Program-made: the position numbers and the translations under genes
DNA from: Tamarix chinensis
Lineage: Eukaryota; Streptophyta; Magnoliopsida; Caryophyllales; Tamaricaceae
NCBI GenBank assembly: GCA_030549775.1
Contig: CM060177.1
Coordinates: 67,695,638 to 67,759,637, forward strand
Reading direction: 5' to 3'
DNA: 64,000 bases
Notes under the pieces: generated by a model
Database searches by the model: none
Told to the model about the DNA's origin: nothing
Seen by the model: the letters and a program-made list of their open reading frames with translations, nothing else
Shown: in pieces, positions 34,519 through 45,768 of the stretch
How the letters are laid out: each line of letters opens with the position of its first letter
Numbering within the stretch: the first letter of the stretch is position 1

Positions 34519-35377
34519 TGAAGTGTATCTCAATAATTTTTATTTAAATAATTCTGTTGATTACTGTAATTTACATTGTACATATAATTACTTTTCTTAT
34601 TCTTTGAATAATTAGGAAAAACTCAAGCAAATGGAAATGGAGCATACTGTTGGCTATTATGAGTAAATGTTGCTGGTTGCTGACATGGAATTGCAGCATA
34701 TGTGGGTTTCTGTTTTGTTAATATTATTGAGGGAAAATTATTATTCCCATATGAGGCATTCACCGGCAAAACATAGCTAATGGAATTAAGTAGGCCGCAT
34801 GGTCAGCCACCCGATCCATTATTGGGTTAGAAGGACTACAAATTATGCAACCCTTAATTTCCACAATTAGCTACATAATTTAGCTGATGGAAAATAAGTT
34901 GTAATTTTATTTACTTTGGGAATATTTTTAATTCTTATATTTGGGCTGAATAGTTATAATCAGCACCAATAGTTGTGTGTAGTAGGCTGTTTGGTGTAAG
35001 GATTGCTTTAGCTAAGCCCACCAATCATATATGTATAAGTATTTGTATGCACGTGTATATATAGGGCTATATACGGGGGTTGTACATAGTTTTTTTGTAG
35101 AAATAGAACACCTAGACTTATTTTCTCTCTCGAAAACTCTCTCTTGATTTCTCTCTCTCATGAAACTCTCTCTCACTCGAATTCTTCTCTGCTTAATTCT
35201 TCTTGCTTGATTCTCTTCTTTGTGATTAATCTCACTTGCCATTGATTACCAACTATGCCCTGAGTTTCTTGATCTTCCTTCAATTTAATTCCTTAGGCTA
35301 ATCTTTATATTTTCTGGTCGAACACATCGCTTGACTTACGGTCTGGTGATTTTTACTCGAAACGTAACCACGCTTTA
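34519..35377 (+). repeat. Element C 5' LTR
   Basis: It starts TGAAGTGTATCTC and ends about CGCTTTA. It contains a CT-rich CTCTCTC region (35,125-35,200) also present in the 3' LTR. The right end is uncertain by ~5 bases. Confidence 0.85.
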
Positions 35378-35382
35378 TCTTT

Positions 35383-35395
35383 TTGTATCAAAGCC
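35383..35395 (+). other. Element C primer-binding site (tRNA-iMet type)
   Basis: TTGTATCAAAGCC has two differences from TGGTATCAGAGCC and sits just downstream of the 5' LTR. Confidence 0.75.
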
Positions 35396-36155
35396 TCGAT
35401 TAATTGAGTGCTTGTTGTTTAAGACGCATTTATTTTTTATTTTTGTTGCTTTCCCTCTATTTATTGATATCGCTAACCCTCGATTTTTTAAGTTGCCATA
35501 TTAGGGTTTGCGTTTGACAAGAATTGAACGATTCTTGTTATGATACCTGCAAAGGCGATTTTATAACTTCCGTTTAAGAATTTTAACCCTAACAAGATGA
35601 AAATGTTTTGGCAACTCAAGTTTAATTATTCATCATTTGTCTCACTGCTAGGGTTTGGTCGAAATCTTGATTTCGTGTGGTAATTGCTAATTATTCCTGT
35701 ACCCGGTAAACTTTCTCCCTGTTTCTCTATTCACTGTTATTTCTTATGATTAAGAGTTAATCATTATGTTTTGCCTGGTAATGCTATACTAAAATCTTGA
35801 ATGAGTGTGCAGGTATAAACTCAGTACCAGCTATTCTTTAAGAAAGGGGTAAAGGCGCCAAGAAGAGGGGCCTAGATCTCGTTTAGTTAGCTGAACTGCC
35901 AACAATTGTTGGCACGGTACAATCGTTCCTCTCTGAGAAATATTATCTGTGTTGTTTGGTCGGCAATTGTTTTATTATTGTTCTCTTTTGAGTGTTATTA
36001 TTTTAATCAAATTATTATGTTGTGATTATTCTTATACAACTGTGATAATTATTTGTTGACATTGTTAGTCTACTAAATTTGTTTATGATGTGATTGTGGA
36101 TCAATTGACTGTCTGTGTTCGATCATAAATCAAATAGGAAAGTATAGAATCCATT

Positions 36156-37250
36156 ATGTCTACTATTGGCTAATCTGTGAACCAATCGATGTCTGTGTCT
36201 AGTAATGATCTCTTAGAAACACTTAGGATCTTTCAAGAACAAATGACAGCTCAATTGGTTGTCTTGTCTGCTAATTTAGAACAAAGAATAGGCGAAAAAC
36301 AAATTAGAATTAATAATTTACAAAATAATAGGCTAAATGATCAACATGCTAGGGTCTTAGGTAGAGCTCCTATGGAGCCTAGAAATAGGATTCCCCCTTT
36401 GACTAATTTAGATGAATTGTAGGATTAGATATCTTATAATAGTGATAGGCGTCCTAGGCAGGTTAATAGGTAGGAAAGGGATTTAGATCCAATTGATAGG
36501 AATGTAGGTAATCTTAAGTTAAATATACCTGGATTTAATGGAAAAAATGATCCCGATTACTATTTTGAATGGGAAAGGAAGATAGAGTTAGTCTTTGAGT
36601 GCCATAATTATTCATATGAGATGAAGATTAAGGTAGTAGTAGTTGAGTTTATAGACTATGCTTCTTCTTGTTATTACAATGTTGTATTAACTAGATGTAG
36701 GAGTGGAGAACAACTTCTTCAGAATTGGGATGAATTTAAGGCTTTAATGAGGAATAGATTTGTTCCAAATTATTATTATAGAGTGTTATATAAGAAGCTG
36801 CAGATATTAAGTCAGGGTAATAGGTCTGTAGATGAATATTTTAAGGAGTTTGAAATGTTAGTAATTAAAACAGGAATTGTTGAGGATGAGGATGCCACTA
36901 TGGCTAGGTTCTTGAGTGGATTGAACTATGAGATTATTGATAGGGTAGAATTATACCCATATGGAACCTTAGAAAAGATGGTTAACTTAGCAGCTAAGAT
37001 AGAAGTCAAATAAGGAATGCTAGACTGAATAAACCACCTGGAATTAGGTTTAGAAACAATGTGAAGAGGAATTTTGGTGGAAGTAGTTCTGGAAATTTGA
37101 AGAATAGTGTAAAACTTGACTTTAAGGGCAAAGGTAGTTAGAGTTAAGAACATAGTTGATAAATGTAAAACTCTTGTAGCTAACCCTACTGGTGGTCCCA
37201 CCAAGGCTAGAGACATAAAGTGTTTTAAGTGTGGGGACTAAGTCATATAG
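36156..37250 (+). pseudogene. Element C gag
   Basis: The first ATG is at 36,156, and codon 6 is TAA (probably from CAA). The same frame runs on to 37,013 with further TAG codons at 36,420 and just after. It has a coiled N-terminus, then NLKLNIPGFNGKNDPDYYFE, WDEFKALMRNRFVPNYYYR and VDEYFKEFEMLV, the classic Gag capsid-like segment. After 37,013 there is a frameshift. A damaged CCHC knuckle (KCFKCGD-stop) lies at about 37,220. The N-terminal domain assembles the particle; the knuckle would bind RNA. It is not functional as it stands. Confidence 0.85.
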
Positions 37251-37345
37251 ACTTTTAGTTTCCTAATAGGAGAAATATTCTAATTAGAGAGTCTGGGGAT
37301 ATATATTCTGAATCTGAGGAAGAAGAGGTAGAGGTCAACACAATC

Positions 37346-37846
37346 ATGAGTGACATTAGTGAATCAGAAGAAGAGGTAGAACTTCAAGTTTGTAGAGATC
37401 TTTTTATTATACTTAGGGCTTTGAATGGTAATAAATTACCTGATCCAAATGCAATACAAAGAGAAAATATTTTTCATATTAGATGTCTAATTAATGATAA
37501 GTGTTTTAATATGCCAATTGATAGTGGAAGTTGTATTAATGTTGCTAGTATTTTATTAGTATCCAAGTTAGGGTTACCAACCACTAAACATCCAAAACCA
37601 TATAGGCTTCAATGGTTGAATGAATTGGTAGACATTAAGGTTAGTCAACAAGTTTTAGTAAATCTAAAGTTAGGAAAGTATGACAATTCTATTTTGTGTG
37701 ATATAGTATCCATGCATGTTGCTCACCTTTTGTTAGGAAGACCATGGCAATATGATAGGAGAGTGACCCATGATGGCTATAAAAATAGTTATACAGTGCA
37801 TAAGGATGATAAGAACATTATTTTAGCACCTATGACTCCAAAATAA
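37346..37846 (+). pseudogene. Element C protease region
   Basis: An open frame of 166 codons. NMPIDSGSCINVAS contains the aspartic protease DSG triad (about 37,510), and LLLGRPW near the end is the family's conserved C-terminal strand. The active-site Asp is intact. It starts after an acidic linker (SESEEEVEL) and is closed by TAA at 37,844. In the living element this would be part of a Gag-Pol polyprotein. Confidence 0.8.
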
Positions 37847-37999
37847 ATCTATGATGATCAAGTTAAAATAAAGTTTGATTATAAGGAGTTAACTAAGTAG
37901 AGTATAAAGGCTGGAACTTGTTCAAATGGGATTAAGAAGTCATCTGGATTTTATGCAAAATGGAGTGAGGTTTAAAGGGTTGTTAGTCCAAATGCAAGT

Positions 38000-39560
38000 G
38001 TGTATCTAATGGTGTATGAAGAATGTTATGAGTGTCATGCAGATTTAATTAAGGATGTACCTAATAATGTTGGAGAATTATTAGAGGAATATATTGAATT
38101 ATTTCCTGAGGAAAATCCCCATGGATTGCCTCCCTTAAGGGGCATAGAATACCAAATAGATTTTATACCAAGGGCTCTCATTCCCAACAAACTTGCTTAT
38201 AGGGATAATCCAGAGGAAGTAAAAGAGTTAAGGAAATAGGTCTCTGAATTGTTAAATAAAGGTTATATTAGAGAGTCAATGAGTTCTTATGTTTTGCCAG
38301 TTCTTTTAGTTCCAAAAAATGATGGGAGTTGGAGGATGTGTATAGACGGTAGACCATTAAACAAGATAACAATTAAGTATAGGTATCCTATACCTAGGAT
38401 AGATGAGATGTTATATCTTTTACATGGGCCTATAGTATTTTCTAAAATAGACTTGAAGAGTGGATATCATCAAATTAGGATAAAACCAGAAGATTAGTGG
38501 AAAATAGCTTATTAAAACAAATTTTAGGTTATATGAGTGGTTAGTTATGCCATTTTGGTTATCCAATGCTCCAAGTACCTTCATGTAACTTATGAAACAT
38601 GTGCTAAGAAACGTTATTAGAAAATTTGTAGTTGTCTACTTTGATGATATACTTATTTATAGTAAATCCATAGAAGAACACTCGAGACATTTGAGGATCA
38701 TTTAGGATGTATTTAAGAAAGAAAACTTGTATGCTAATCTACCTAAGTCAAGGTTTTTCTTAGAAAGTGTAGCATTCCTTGGATTTGTTATTAGTAGGGA
38801 TGGTATATCTGTTGATAAGGATAAGGTTAAGGTAATAAAGGAATGGCCTATACCTAAATCAGTGATTGAGGTTAGAAGATTTCATGGTTTGTGCTCTTTT
38901 TATCATAGGTTTGTTAAGAAATTTAGTACTTTAGAAGCACCATTAATTGTAATTACTAAAAAAGAAAATAGATTTAAATGGGGATTAGAAAAATAGAAAT
39001 CTTTTGAAACTCTTAAAGCAAAATTAACACAAGCTCATGTATTAGTTCTTCTTAACTTTGAGAAAATGTTTGAATTGGACTGTGATACTTCAGGTTAGGA
39101 AATTGGGGTGTTCTTTCTCAAGAGGATATACCTATAGCTTATTTTAGTGAGAAGTTAAGTGGTATTACTTTAAATTATTCTACTTATGAAAAGAATTGTT
39201 TGCTTTAGTAAGGGCATAGGAAGTGTGGCAACATTATTTTTGGCCTAGAGAATTTATTATTAATACTAATCAAGAAGATATAAAATATTTGAAAAGTCAA
39301 TAAAAATTGAATAGAAGGTAGGGTAGACGACTAGAATTTATTGAAAGTTTTCCTTATGTGATTAAATATAAGAAAGGAGGTGATAATGTAGTTGTTGATG
39401 CCTTATCTAGGAGACATGTTTTGTTAAATACAGTAGATGCTACTTTATTGGGGTTTTCTCATATTAAAGTTTTATATGCTGAGGATCATGATTTTAAGGA
39501 ATTATATAAGAATTGTGAAACTGTCTCCTAAGGAAAATATTATATTTTTGATGGATATTT
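38000..39560 (+). pseudogene. Element C reverse transcriptase and RNase H
   Basis: The order is NPHGLPPLRGIEYQIDFIP, then (after a TAG at 38,237) [35 protein letters not shown] (first RT Asp intact), stops at 38,495 and nearby, then VVVYFDDILIYSKS at about 38,626 (YxDD intact), FLGFVISRDGISVD, and RNase H from FKWGLEK onward through IAYFSEKLSG (39,130) and the [12 protein letters not shown] end (39,390). At least four in-frame stops and two or more frameshifts interrupt it, several of them CAG/CAA to TAG/TAA or TGG to TAG type. Confidence 0.85.
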
Positions 39561-40634
39561 GTTTAGGGAAAATAGGCTTTGTATACCCAATTGTTCATAT
39601 AGAGGGTTATTAATTCAAGAGGTACATAATGGTGATTTAATGGCACATTTAGGTTTTGAAAAGACTTTAGATGTAATAGTTGATCATTTTTATTGGCCTC
39701 ATATGAAAAAGGACGTATTAAAGTATTGTGTGAATTGTGTGGCTTGTAGACATGCTAAGTCCACCTCTAAACCATTTGGGTTGTATACTCCATTACCAAT
39801 TCCTACCCAGCTATGGACTGACATTTCTGTAGAATTTGTTTTGGGGTTACCAAGAACCAATAGGGCTAAAGATTCTATAATGGTTGTAGTAGATAGATTT
39901 AGTAAAATGGCACATTTTATACCTTGTAATAAAGCTAATGATGTTGTGACAGTGGCATACTTATTCTTTTCACACATAGTTAAATTACAAGGTGTACCTC
40001 GAACCATTGTATCTAATAGAGATGTTAAGTTTCTAAGTCATTTTTGGAAGATATTATGGGGAAAGTTAGGAACTAAAATTTTATTTTCAACTACTTGTCA
40101 TCTAAAAACTGATGGACAAACAGAAGTAGTAAATAGGGCTTTAGGTAACATGTTAAGGGTTGTACTTGGGAAGAATCTTAGGTAATGGGAAGTATATTAG
40201 CACAGCTAGAATTTGCTTATAATAGAACTTTACACTCTACAACTAAGAAAACACCTTTTGAAATTGTGTATGGTTTTAATCCCTTGACTCCACTTGATTT
40301 AATTCCTTTACCTAGTTCTGAATTACATAACTTTTATATTGAGTCTCATGTAGAAAAGATGAAGAAAGTACATGAATCTGTAAGTCAACAAATTAATAAA
40401 ACGGTTCAACAAATGGTTGAAGTTGCTTATAAAAGTAGAAGGAAAATTGTTTTTCAACTTGGGGATCTTGTTTGGGTACAATTTAGAAAGGAATATTTTC
40501 CAACACTTAGGAAATCTAAATTGGATCCTAGAGGTGATGGACCTTTTACTATGTTAGAAAGGATTGGCGATAATGCCTATAAAATTGATTTGCCTGCTAA
40601 ATTTGGAAATGTAAGTAATTCTTTCAATGTCTGA
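39559..40634 (+). pseudogene. Element C integrase and pol C-terminus
   Basis: The HHCC zinc segment is intact (H...H...CVNCVAC, about 39,620-39,750). In the catalytic core the first Asp, normally in MDFVLGLP, is Glu (VEFVLGLP, codon 39,832), and the second, normally SDRD, is Asn (SNRD, codon 40,015). The Glu of [10 protein letters not shown] is kept. Two of three DDE residues are therefore altered. After a TAG at 40,183 the next segment (40,185-40,634) carries FAYNRTLHSTTKKTPFEIVY and the GDLVWV...YKID domain. No long chromodomain follows before the polypurine tract. Confidence 0.85.
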
Positions 40635-40684
40635 CTTAAGTCATTTTATTGGAGTTCTGAAGATTTCAGAGACGAAACCCCACT

Positions 40685-40697
40685 AAGAAGAGGGGGA
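40685..40697 (+). other. Element C polypurine tract
   Basis: GAAGAGGGGGA immediately precedes the TGATGTGTATC start of the 3' LTR. Confidence 0.8.
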
Positions 40698-41582
40698 TGA
40701 TGTGTATCTCAATAATTTTTATTTAAATAATTCTATTGATTACTGTAATTTGCATTGTACATATAATTACTTTTCTTATTCTATGAATAATTACGAAAAA
40801 CTCAGGAAAATGGAAATGGAGCATACTGTTGGCTACTGTGAGTAAATGTTGTTGGTTGCTGCTGTTGCTGATATAGAATTGCTACATATGTAGGTTTCTA
40901 TTTTCTTAATATTATTGAGGGAAAATTATTATTCCCATATGAGGCATTCACCGGCAAAACATAGCTAATGAAATTAACTAGGCTGCATGGTCAGCCACCT
41001 GATCCATTATTGGGTTAGAAGGACTACAGATTATGCAACCCTGAATTTCTACAATTAGCTACATAATTTAGTTGATGAGAAATTAGTTGTAATTTTAATT
41101 ACTTTAGGAATAATTGTAATTCTTATATTTGGGCTGAATAGTTATAAATAGCACCAATAGTTGTGTGTATTGGGTTGTTTAGTGTAAGAATTGCTTCGGC
41201 TAAGCCCATCGATCATATATGTATAAGTATTTGTATGTGTGTGTATATATAGGGCGATATATGGAGGTTGTACATAGTTTTTTGGTAGAAATACAACACG
41301 CAGACTTATTTTCTCTCTCTGGAACTCCTTCTCAATTTCTCTCTCTTGATCTCTCTCTCTTAGGAAACTCTCTCTCACTCGATTTCTTCTCTACTTAATT
41401 CTTCTTGCTTGATTTTCTTCTTTGTGATTAATCTCAGTTGTCCTTGATTACCAAGTGTTCCCTGAGTTTCTTGATCTTCCTTCGGTTTAATTCCTTAAGC
41501 TGATCTTTATATTTGCTAGTCGAACACATCACTCAACTTACGGTCCAGTGATTTTTGCTCGAAACCTAACCAGGTTTCATTA
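40698..41582 (+). repeat. Element C 3' LTR
   Basis: It starts TGATGTGTATCTC and ends TTTCA (41,579) or TTA (41,582), the latter fitting the ATGGG target copy. Confidence 0.85.
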
Positions 41583-41587
41583 ATGGG
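41583..41587. repeat. Element C target-site duplication, right (ATGGG)
   Basis: Partner of 34,514-34,518; the flanking A makes the match AATGGG on both sides. Confidence 0.75.
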
Positions 41588-41725
41588 AGAGATGGCCAAC
41601 CACGGTTAGGGGAGTGATGGGATTGTTGTGGCTAATCAACCAAGGCGTGGCATGCACTTGATGGCTATGGTGGTGCATGGATGTTGATCGTAGTGGCTTG
41701 AAGATGAAATAGAGTAGCAACAACA

Positions 41726-41886
41726 AAAGAAGAAGAAGAAGAAGAAGAAGAAGAAGAAGAAGAAGAAGAAGAAGAAGAAGAAGAAGAAGAAGAAGAAGAA
41801 GAAGAAGAAGAAGAAGAAGAAGAAGAAGAAGAAGAAGAAGAAGAAGAAGAAGAAGAAGAAGAAGAAGAAGAAGAAGAAGAAGAAGA
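41726..41886. repeat. (AAG)n microsatellite in LTR B
   Basis: About 160 bases of nearly pure AAG, starting some 140 bases right of element C. It creates long but meaningless poly-Phe and poly-Ser frames on the minus strand. Confidence 0.95.
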
Positions 41887-42527
41887 AAAAGAAGAAGATG
41901 TAGAAGAAGAGAAGGAAGGAAGGCTGGGACAGGTGATGCTTGACAAAAAATGGCAACAAATGATGCAAATAAATGAGAGAGGGAGAGGGTGTAGAGTAGT
42001 CTATATATATATGTATGGTTGCAATGTGCGACAAGGAAAAATATAAAGGATGATGAGGTTTATAGCAATGAGCATCGTAATAGTAATAAAGACATGAGGG
42101 AAGTGGAAGAGGGTGATGGTTGATGGGGTCATGTTGCACAAGGCTGGTGTGGGAATTTTCACTAAAAGACGGATGAGATGATGGTTGAGAGTGATGATGA
42201 TGTGTTACATAAGAGGAGAAAAATAGATGCAAGAAAAATGGCTATAGATAGGAAAGGAAAAGGAGAAATACAAGAAAAAGGAAAAACTTAAGGTTAGGAT
42301 TAGAATAAATTTTGATTAGCTAAAATAGACACGATTAATTATATAAATCTACCATAATTATGGTTAAGTTAAGAAATATAATTTATCTATGTCTAATAAT
42401 AGGATTGGATTAAGATTTTGGAATTAAGAAATTTAGATTAGACTAAAATAAATTTTCTTGAGATTAGAATTAGATTCAGGTATTAATTATATAGGATTAG
42501 ATGTAGAAATAATTTTGAGGTATTACA

Positions 42528-42532
42528 CCTTA
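42528..42532. repeat. Solo LTR B target-site duplication, right (CCTTA)
   Basis: Partner of 32,988-32,992 with one mismatch. Confidence 0.6.
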
Positions 42533-43150
42533 TCTACTCTACTCCAAAGGTTGACACTCTTGAGAGGATGATGGTTCATTGATTTCACTTGGGGTTGATT
42601 GTGAGACTGCTTGAGGTGCTTATAGTAACTATACCTTAGAGACGTCAACATTGTAGTGGCCCATCGTTCCCTGTCAGGGGACAAGTGGAGGTTTGAGGTG
42701 GTCAACACCAAGGGAGAGATAAGAGGTTTGAGACCTAAGGCAATCATTAGTAGGGGATGGTTCCCTACTATGGAGGATAGCAGAGTTTCTTGGTTATGAG
42801 GTATTTCATTTGCCAATAGTGTATTCAGAACCAATAATGAAAGCATCAAGGTGGATAATGGGTTAAGTGATAGAGTTGTAGGAGATTGGGTGTCATTAGT
42901 CTTATTACTAACCATCAAGGGTAATATCCTGCAAGGGTATGCATGCTCATAGGGTACACTAGTTTAGAGGAAGAAGTTAAAAAAGCTTAGTCAAGAGATA
43001 GTGGAGCTGGTAGGATTAGTCTGCACTAAAAGATTTAGAGGCCTTGTGCATTCGGTGATAGTAAGGTTGAGGTAGTGCTATAGGACCACCTCTAAGTAGT
43101 TACATGAATATCTTGAGTTAATCACAAGGTGATAGGTAAGCAAATGTCAT
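42533..43150 (+). pseudogene. Element A gag continuation after LTR B (mostly unrecognisable)
   Basis: This follows directly from the gag segment at 32,640-32,987 once B is removed. There are many stops, and no zinc knuckle can be assigned with confidence. An antisense open frame at 42,523-42,918 looks like a chance frame. Confidence 0.4.
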
Positions 43151-43169
43151 AAAAGATATGTTCATGGTT

Positions 43170-43420
43170 TCTTCCCTTCCTACTTTTGTGTTATTTAACT
43201 CAGGTACTTCACACTCCTTTGTGTCTACTACTTTCTTTGCTAGGACAACTATGATTCCTTTTGATAGGATAGAGCCTTCTATGTTGCTCTAGTCTGTGGA
43301 TAGACTCCCAAGTATGGTCTATAAAGAGATGTGCTTGTGGTTGTTAGTGAAATTGAGCTTTCGATAAACCTCATACAATTTGAACTTTGAGACTTTAGCA
43401 TAATACTTGGTAAACATATA
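43170..43420 (+). pseudogene. Element A protease remnant
   Basis: TFVLFNSGTSHSFVSTTFFA at about 43,180 matches the gypsy protease LFDSGASHSFIS pattern with the catalytic Asp changed to Asn (GAC/GAT to AAC). The downstream part is frameshifted. Confidence 0.65.
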
Positions 43421-43589
43421 CTCATAAGACATCAAACTATGATTTATTGTGTATAGGAGCGTATAGTTCTTAAGGGACTAAAAGGTGCTAGGGTTTCTTA
43501 TAAAAATGGAATCCTAGCGATAGTGTCTATGGTTTTTCTTAGTATGTTGGTATAGGAAGGGTACCCATTTTACTTATGTGGTGTTCAAG

Positions 43590-44145
43590 ATCTAGCCATT
43601 GTGGAGCGTTTGATCATGGTACAAGAGTTTCTAAACATATTTCTTGATGAGATTTTGGGTATACCGCTAGTACGTGAGATAGACATTAGGGTAGATCTTC
43701 TACCAAGGAAAGAGCATGTGTTGAAGATGGCATATCCTCTTGTGGAGATTGAGATGAAGAGTTATGCACTCAATTGGAGGAGTGATTGGAGATTTTGTAC
43801 ATTTAATCCACTGTATTGCCTTAGGGATCACCAATCCCTTTTTTGAGGAAAGGTATTATGGGTTGAGACTTTACATCAAATACAGAGGAATGAACCAAGT
43901 TACAGTGAGCTAACTATAATGGTGTTCTCGTCGAAGATATAGAGACATTACATATATGGAGTATAGTGTAAGTTCTAGCCAAACATAAGAGCTTCAAGTA
44001 CACCTTTACACAACATGAGCTAAAAATGAAATTGAGAAGATGGTTGGAGTTAGTTAATGATTACGATTTGGAGTTGACCAATGAAGAGGGCAATACCCAA
44101 GTTGTAGTAGATGCTTTTAGTATCATGAATTCACACTATTTGGGT
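43590..44145 (+). pseudogene. Element A RT N-terminus fused by deletion to RNase H
   Basis: VQEFLNIFLDEILGIPLVRE and IDIRVDLLPRK (43,615-43,720) are the RT entry segment. Soon after 43,850 the sequence jumps to RNase H wording (MVFSSKI, RHYIYGV at 43,920-43,960; DYDLELTNEEGN-like at 44,060). The RT palm with YxDD is therefore absent, an internal deletion of roughly 700-800 bases by comparison with element F. Confidence 0.6.
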
Positions 44146-44329
44146 TTGCTAGTTGTGTTGGGATAGATTTGGAATTTGTTTTTAAGAGTTTAGCATAAAG
44201 ATCATTTGGTTTAGGGTCTTGAAATAAGGTTGATTGCTCTCTCAATCACATGGGCCATCTTTAACTAGATTTATGCTAGTCATTCGGGAGATGTTAAGCA
44301 TGAGCTGATCAAGCATACTACATTAGAGG

Positions 44330-45660
44330 GTAGAGTAGTGGGGTTCTAAGTTTTTAAGGATGTCATTATCTATTCGTAAGGAAGGTGGTGCATTTTGTAG
44401 ACCTTTAAGGAGCTTAAGACAAAGATTCTTAAGGATGGTCATCATGCACGTTATTCAATCCATCCTAGGAGGATAAGTGGTATAAGGATTTAAACTAGAT
44501 CTATTGGTCTGTATAAGATGGGAGTTTACAACACTGTAGCTAGGTACTTGACATATCAAATGGTTAGGATTAAACATAAGTATAGAGTGTGGTTAGTTCA
44601 AGCTTTGGAGGTCCCTAAGTGAAGATGGGATTCTATGTTGATGGGTTTTGTGGTTCGATTATGAAAGACCCATATTGGTTTGGATTTGATCTAGGTGGTA
44701 GTCAACCTATTAACTAAGTCTATAGTATTCATATTGGTGAAGTCAACCTAAAGTATGGAGTAAACGACCATTGCTTTCAAGAAGCATGTAGTGTGGTGCC
44801 CAGGGTACTCAAAAACGTTATGTTGGGTTGAGATTTTAGATTTGTGTCTCACTTCTAGTAGAAGTTGTGAGTGGATTTTGGGACATAGATGAATATGAGC
44901 ACTTTTTTCCATCTGGCTATAGATGGTCAAACTAAGCGCATGATTTAGACTTTGGTGGATATGCTTAGAGCATTCATACTTTAGTTTTAGGGTTGTTGGG
45001 AGGATTATCTAGACTTGGTAGAGTTCTTCTACAACAACAGTCATGATACAAGTGTAGGGACGACACATTTTGAGGCACTCTATGACATAAATATCGTAGT
45101 CCCTTGTGCTAGAGCAACTCAAGCAAGATAGTTTTGCTAATTCAAGATCGGATGGAGGGTATATAAGATACATAGAAGAGTTATGCAGATTGATAGAGGA
45201 GGGTAGATGGGTTTGAGGTGGGTGACTGAGTTCTCCTAAAGGTTTCCCTCACTAAGGGAATAGAGAATTTTTGTACGAAGGAAAATCTTAGCTTAAAGTA
45301 TAGCGTGTTGTATGAGATTTTTGATCATTTTGGAAAGGATTCTTACTATCTAGCATTAGCTAGTGAGATTTTTTTTATGCATAAAATTTTCCATATATGT
45401 TAGTTGAGGAGATACGTGGAAAATATGTCATACATCATTCAGCTGGTGTCAGTTGAGCTTAATTAAGTGATGTCTAGTGAGGAGTGGCTAGTGAGGATTC
45501 TTGATAACAAGATTAGGGGCATTTGGTTAAAGGTCATTATGCGAGTTATGGTCTTATGGTCACAGTATGGAGCTAAAGAGTCCACTTGGGTGTCCGAGGG
45601 GGAGATCAAGATAAAGTATCCAGAGTGGGTAGTAACCTTCTATCTTGTACTAACCCTTAA
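44330..45660 (+). pseudogene. Element A integrase and C-terminal pol remnant
   Basis: Fragments in order are GFVVRL and VVVNLLTKSIVFILVKST (44,645-44,750, integrase core start), the YNNS...GTTHFEALY zone (45,010-45,075), and ESTWVSEGEIKIKYPEWVV (45,575-45,635), which matches the ATWE.E..M...YP end of chromovirus Pol. Numerous stops and small indels are present. Confidence 0.65.
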
Positions 45661-45768
45661 TTATTATATTTCTTTTTTTTATGGCTTAGGGTTTTGCTAT
45701 GTTTTGAAATTACTATAATGTTTTTCTTCTACGGACAATAGGGAAAAATCTATTTTAAGGGTTAGTGT

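Larger units (their letters stand above)
34519..41582 (+). mobile_element. Gypsy element C: complete Ty3/gypsy retrotransposon, best preserved in the window
   Basis: LTRs of about 0.86-0.88 kb (34,519-35,377 and 40,698-41,582) are roughly 90% or more identical by eye. A PBS is at 35,383 and a polypurine tract at 40,685. Gag, protease, RT, RNase H and integrase follow in the usual gypsy order, and ATGGG flanks both sides. The RT/RNase H and integrase wording and the absence of a long C-terminal chromodomain place it among chromovirus-like gypsy elements; the exact clade needs a tree. It is the innermost and, by LTR similarity, the youngest element of the nest. Confidence 0.9.
32993..42527 (-). 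mobile_element. Solo LTR B, interrupted by gypsy element C
   Basis: The ends TGTAACAGCCTAAAATT (32,993) and AATTTTGAGGTATTACA (42,527) are imperfect inverted repeats over ~17 bases, with flanks CCTTG and CCTTA. Removing C and its duplicated target leaves about 2.47 kb with no coding content. The twin hairpins at 33,426-33,460 correspond to those of LTR E and place B in the minus orientation by the same argument. It lies in the gag region of element A. A plus-orientation reading is possible if the hairpin comparison misleads. Confidence 0.7.

Noticed and set aside
41636..42232. Long antisense frames encoding poly-Phe or poly-Ser tracts
   Set aside because: They are produced by the (AAG)n microsatellite at 41,726-41,886; no conserved protein flanks the tract.
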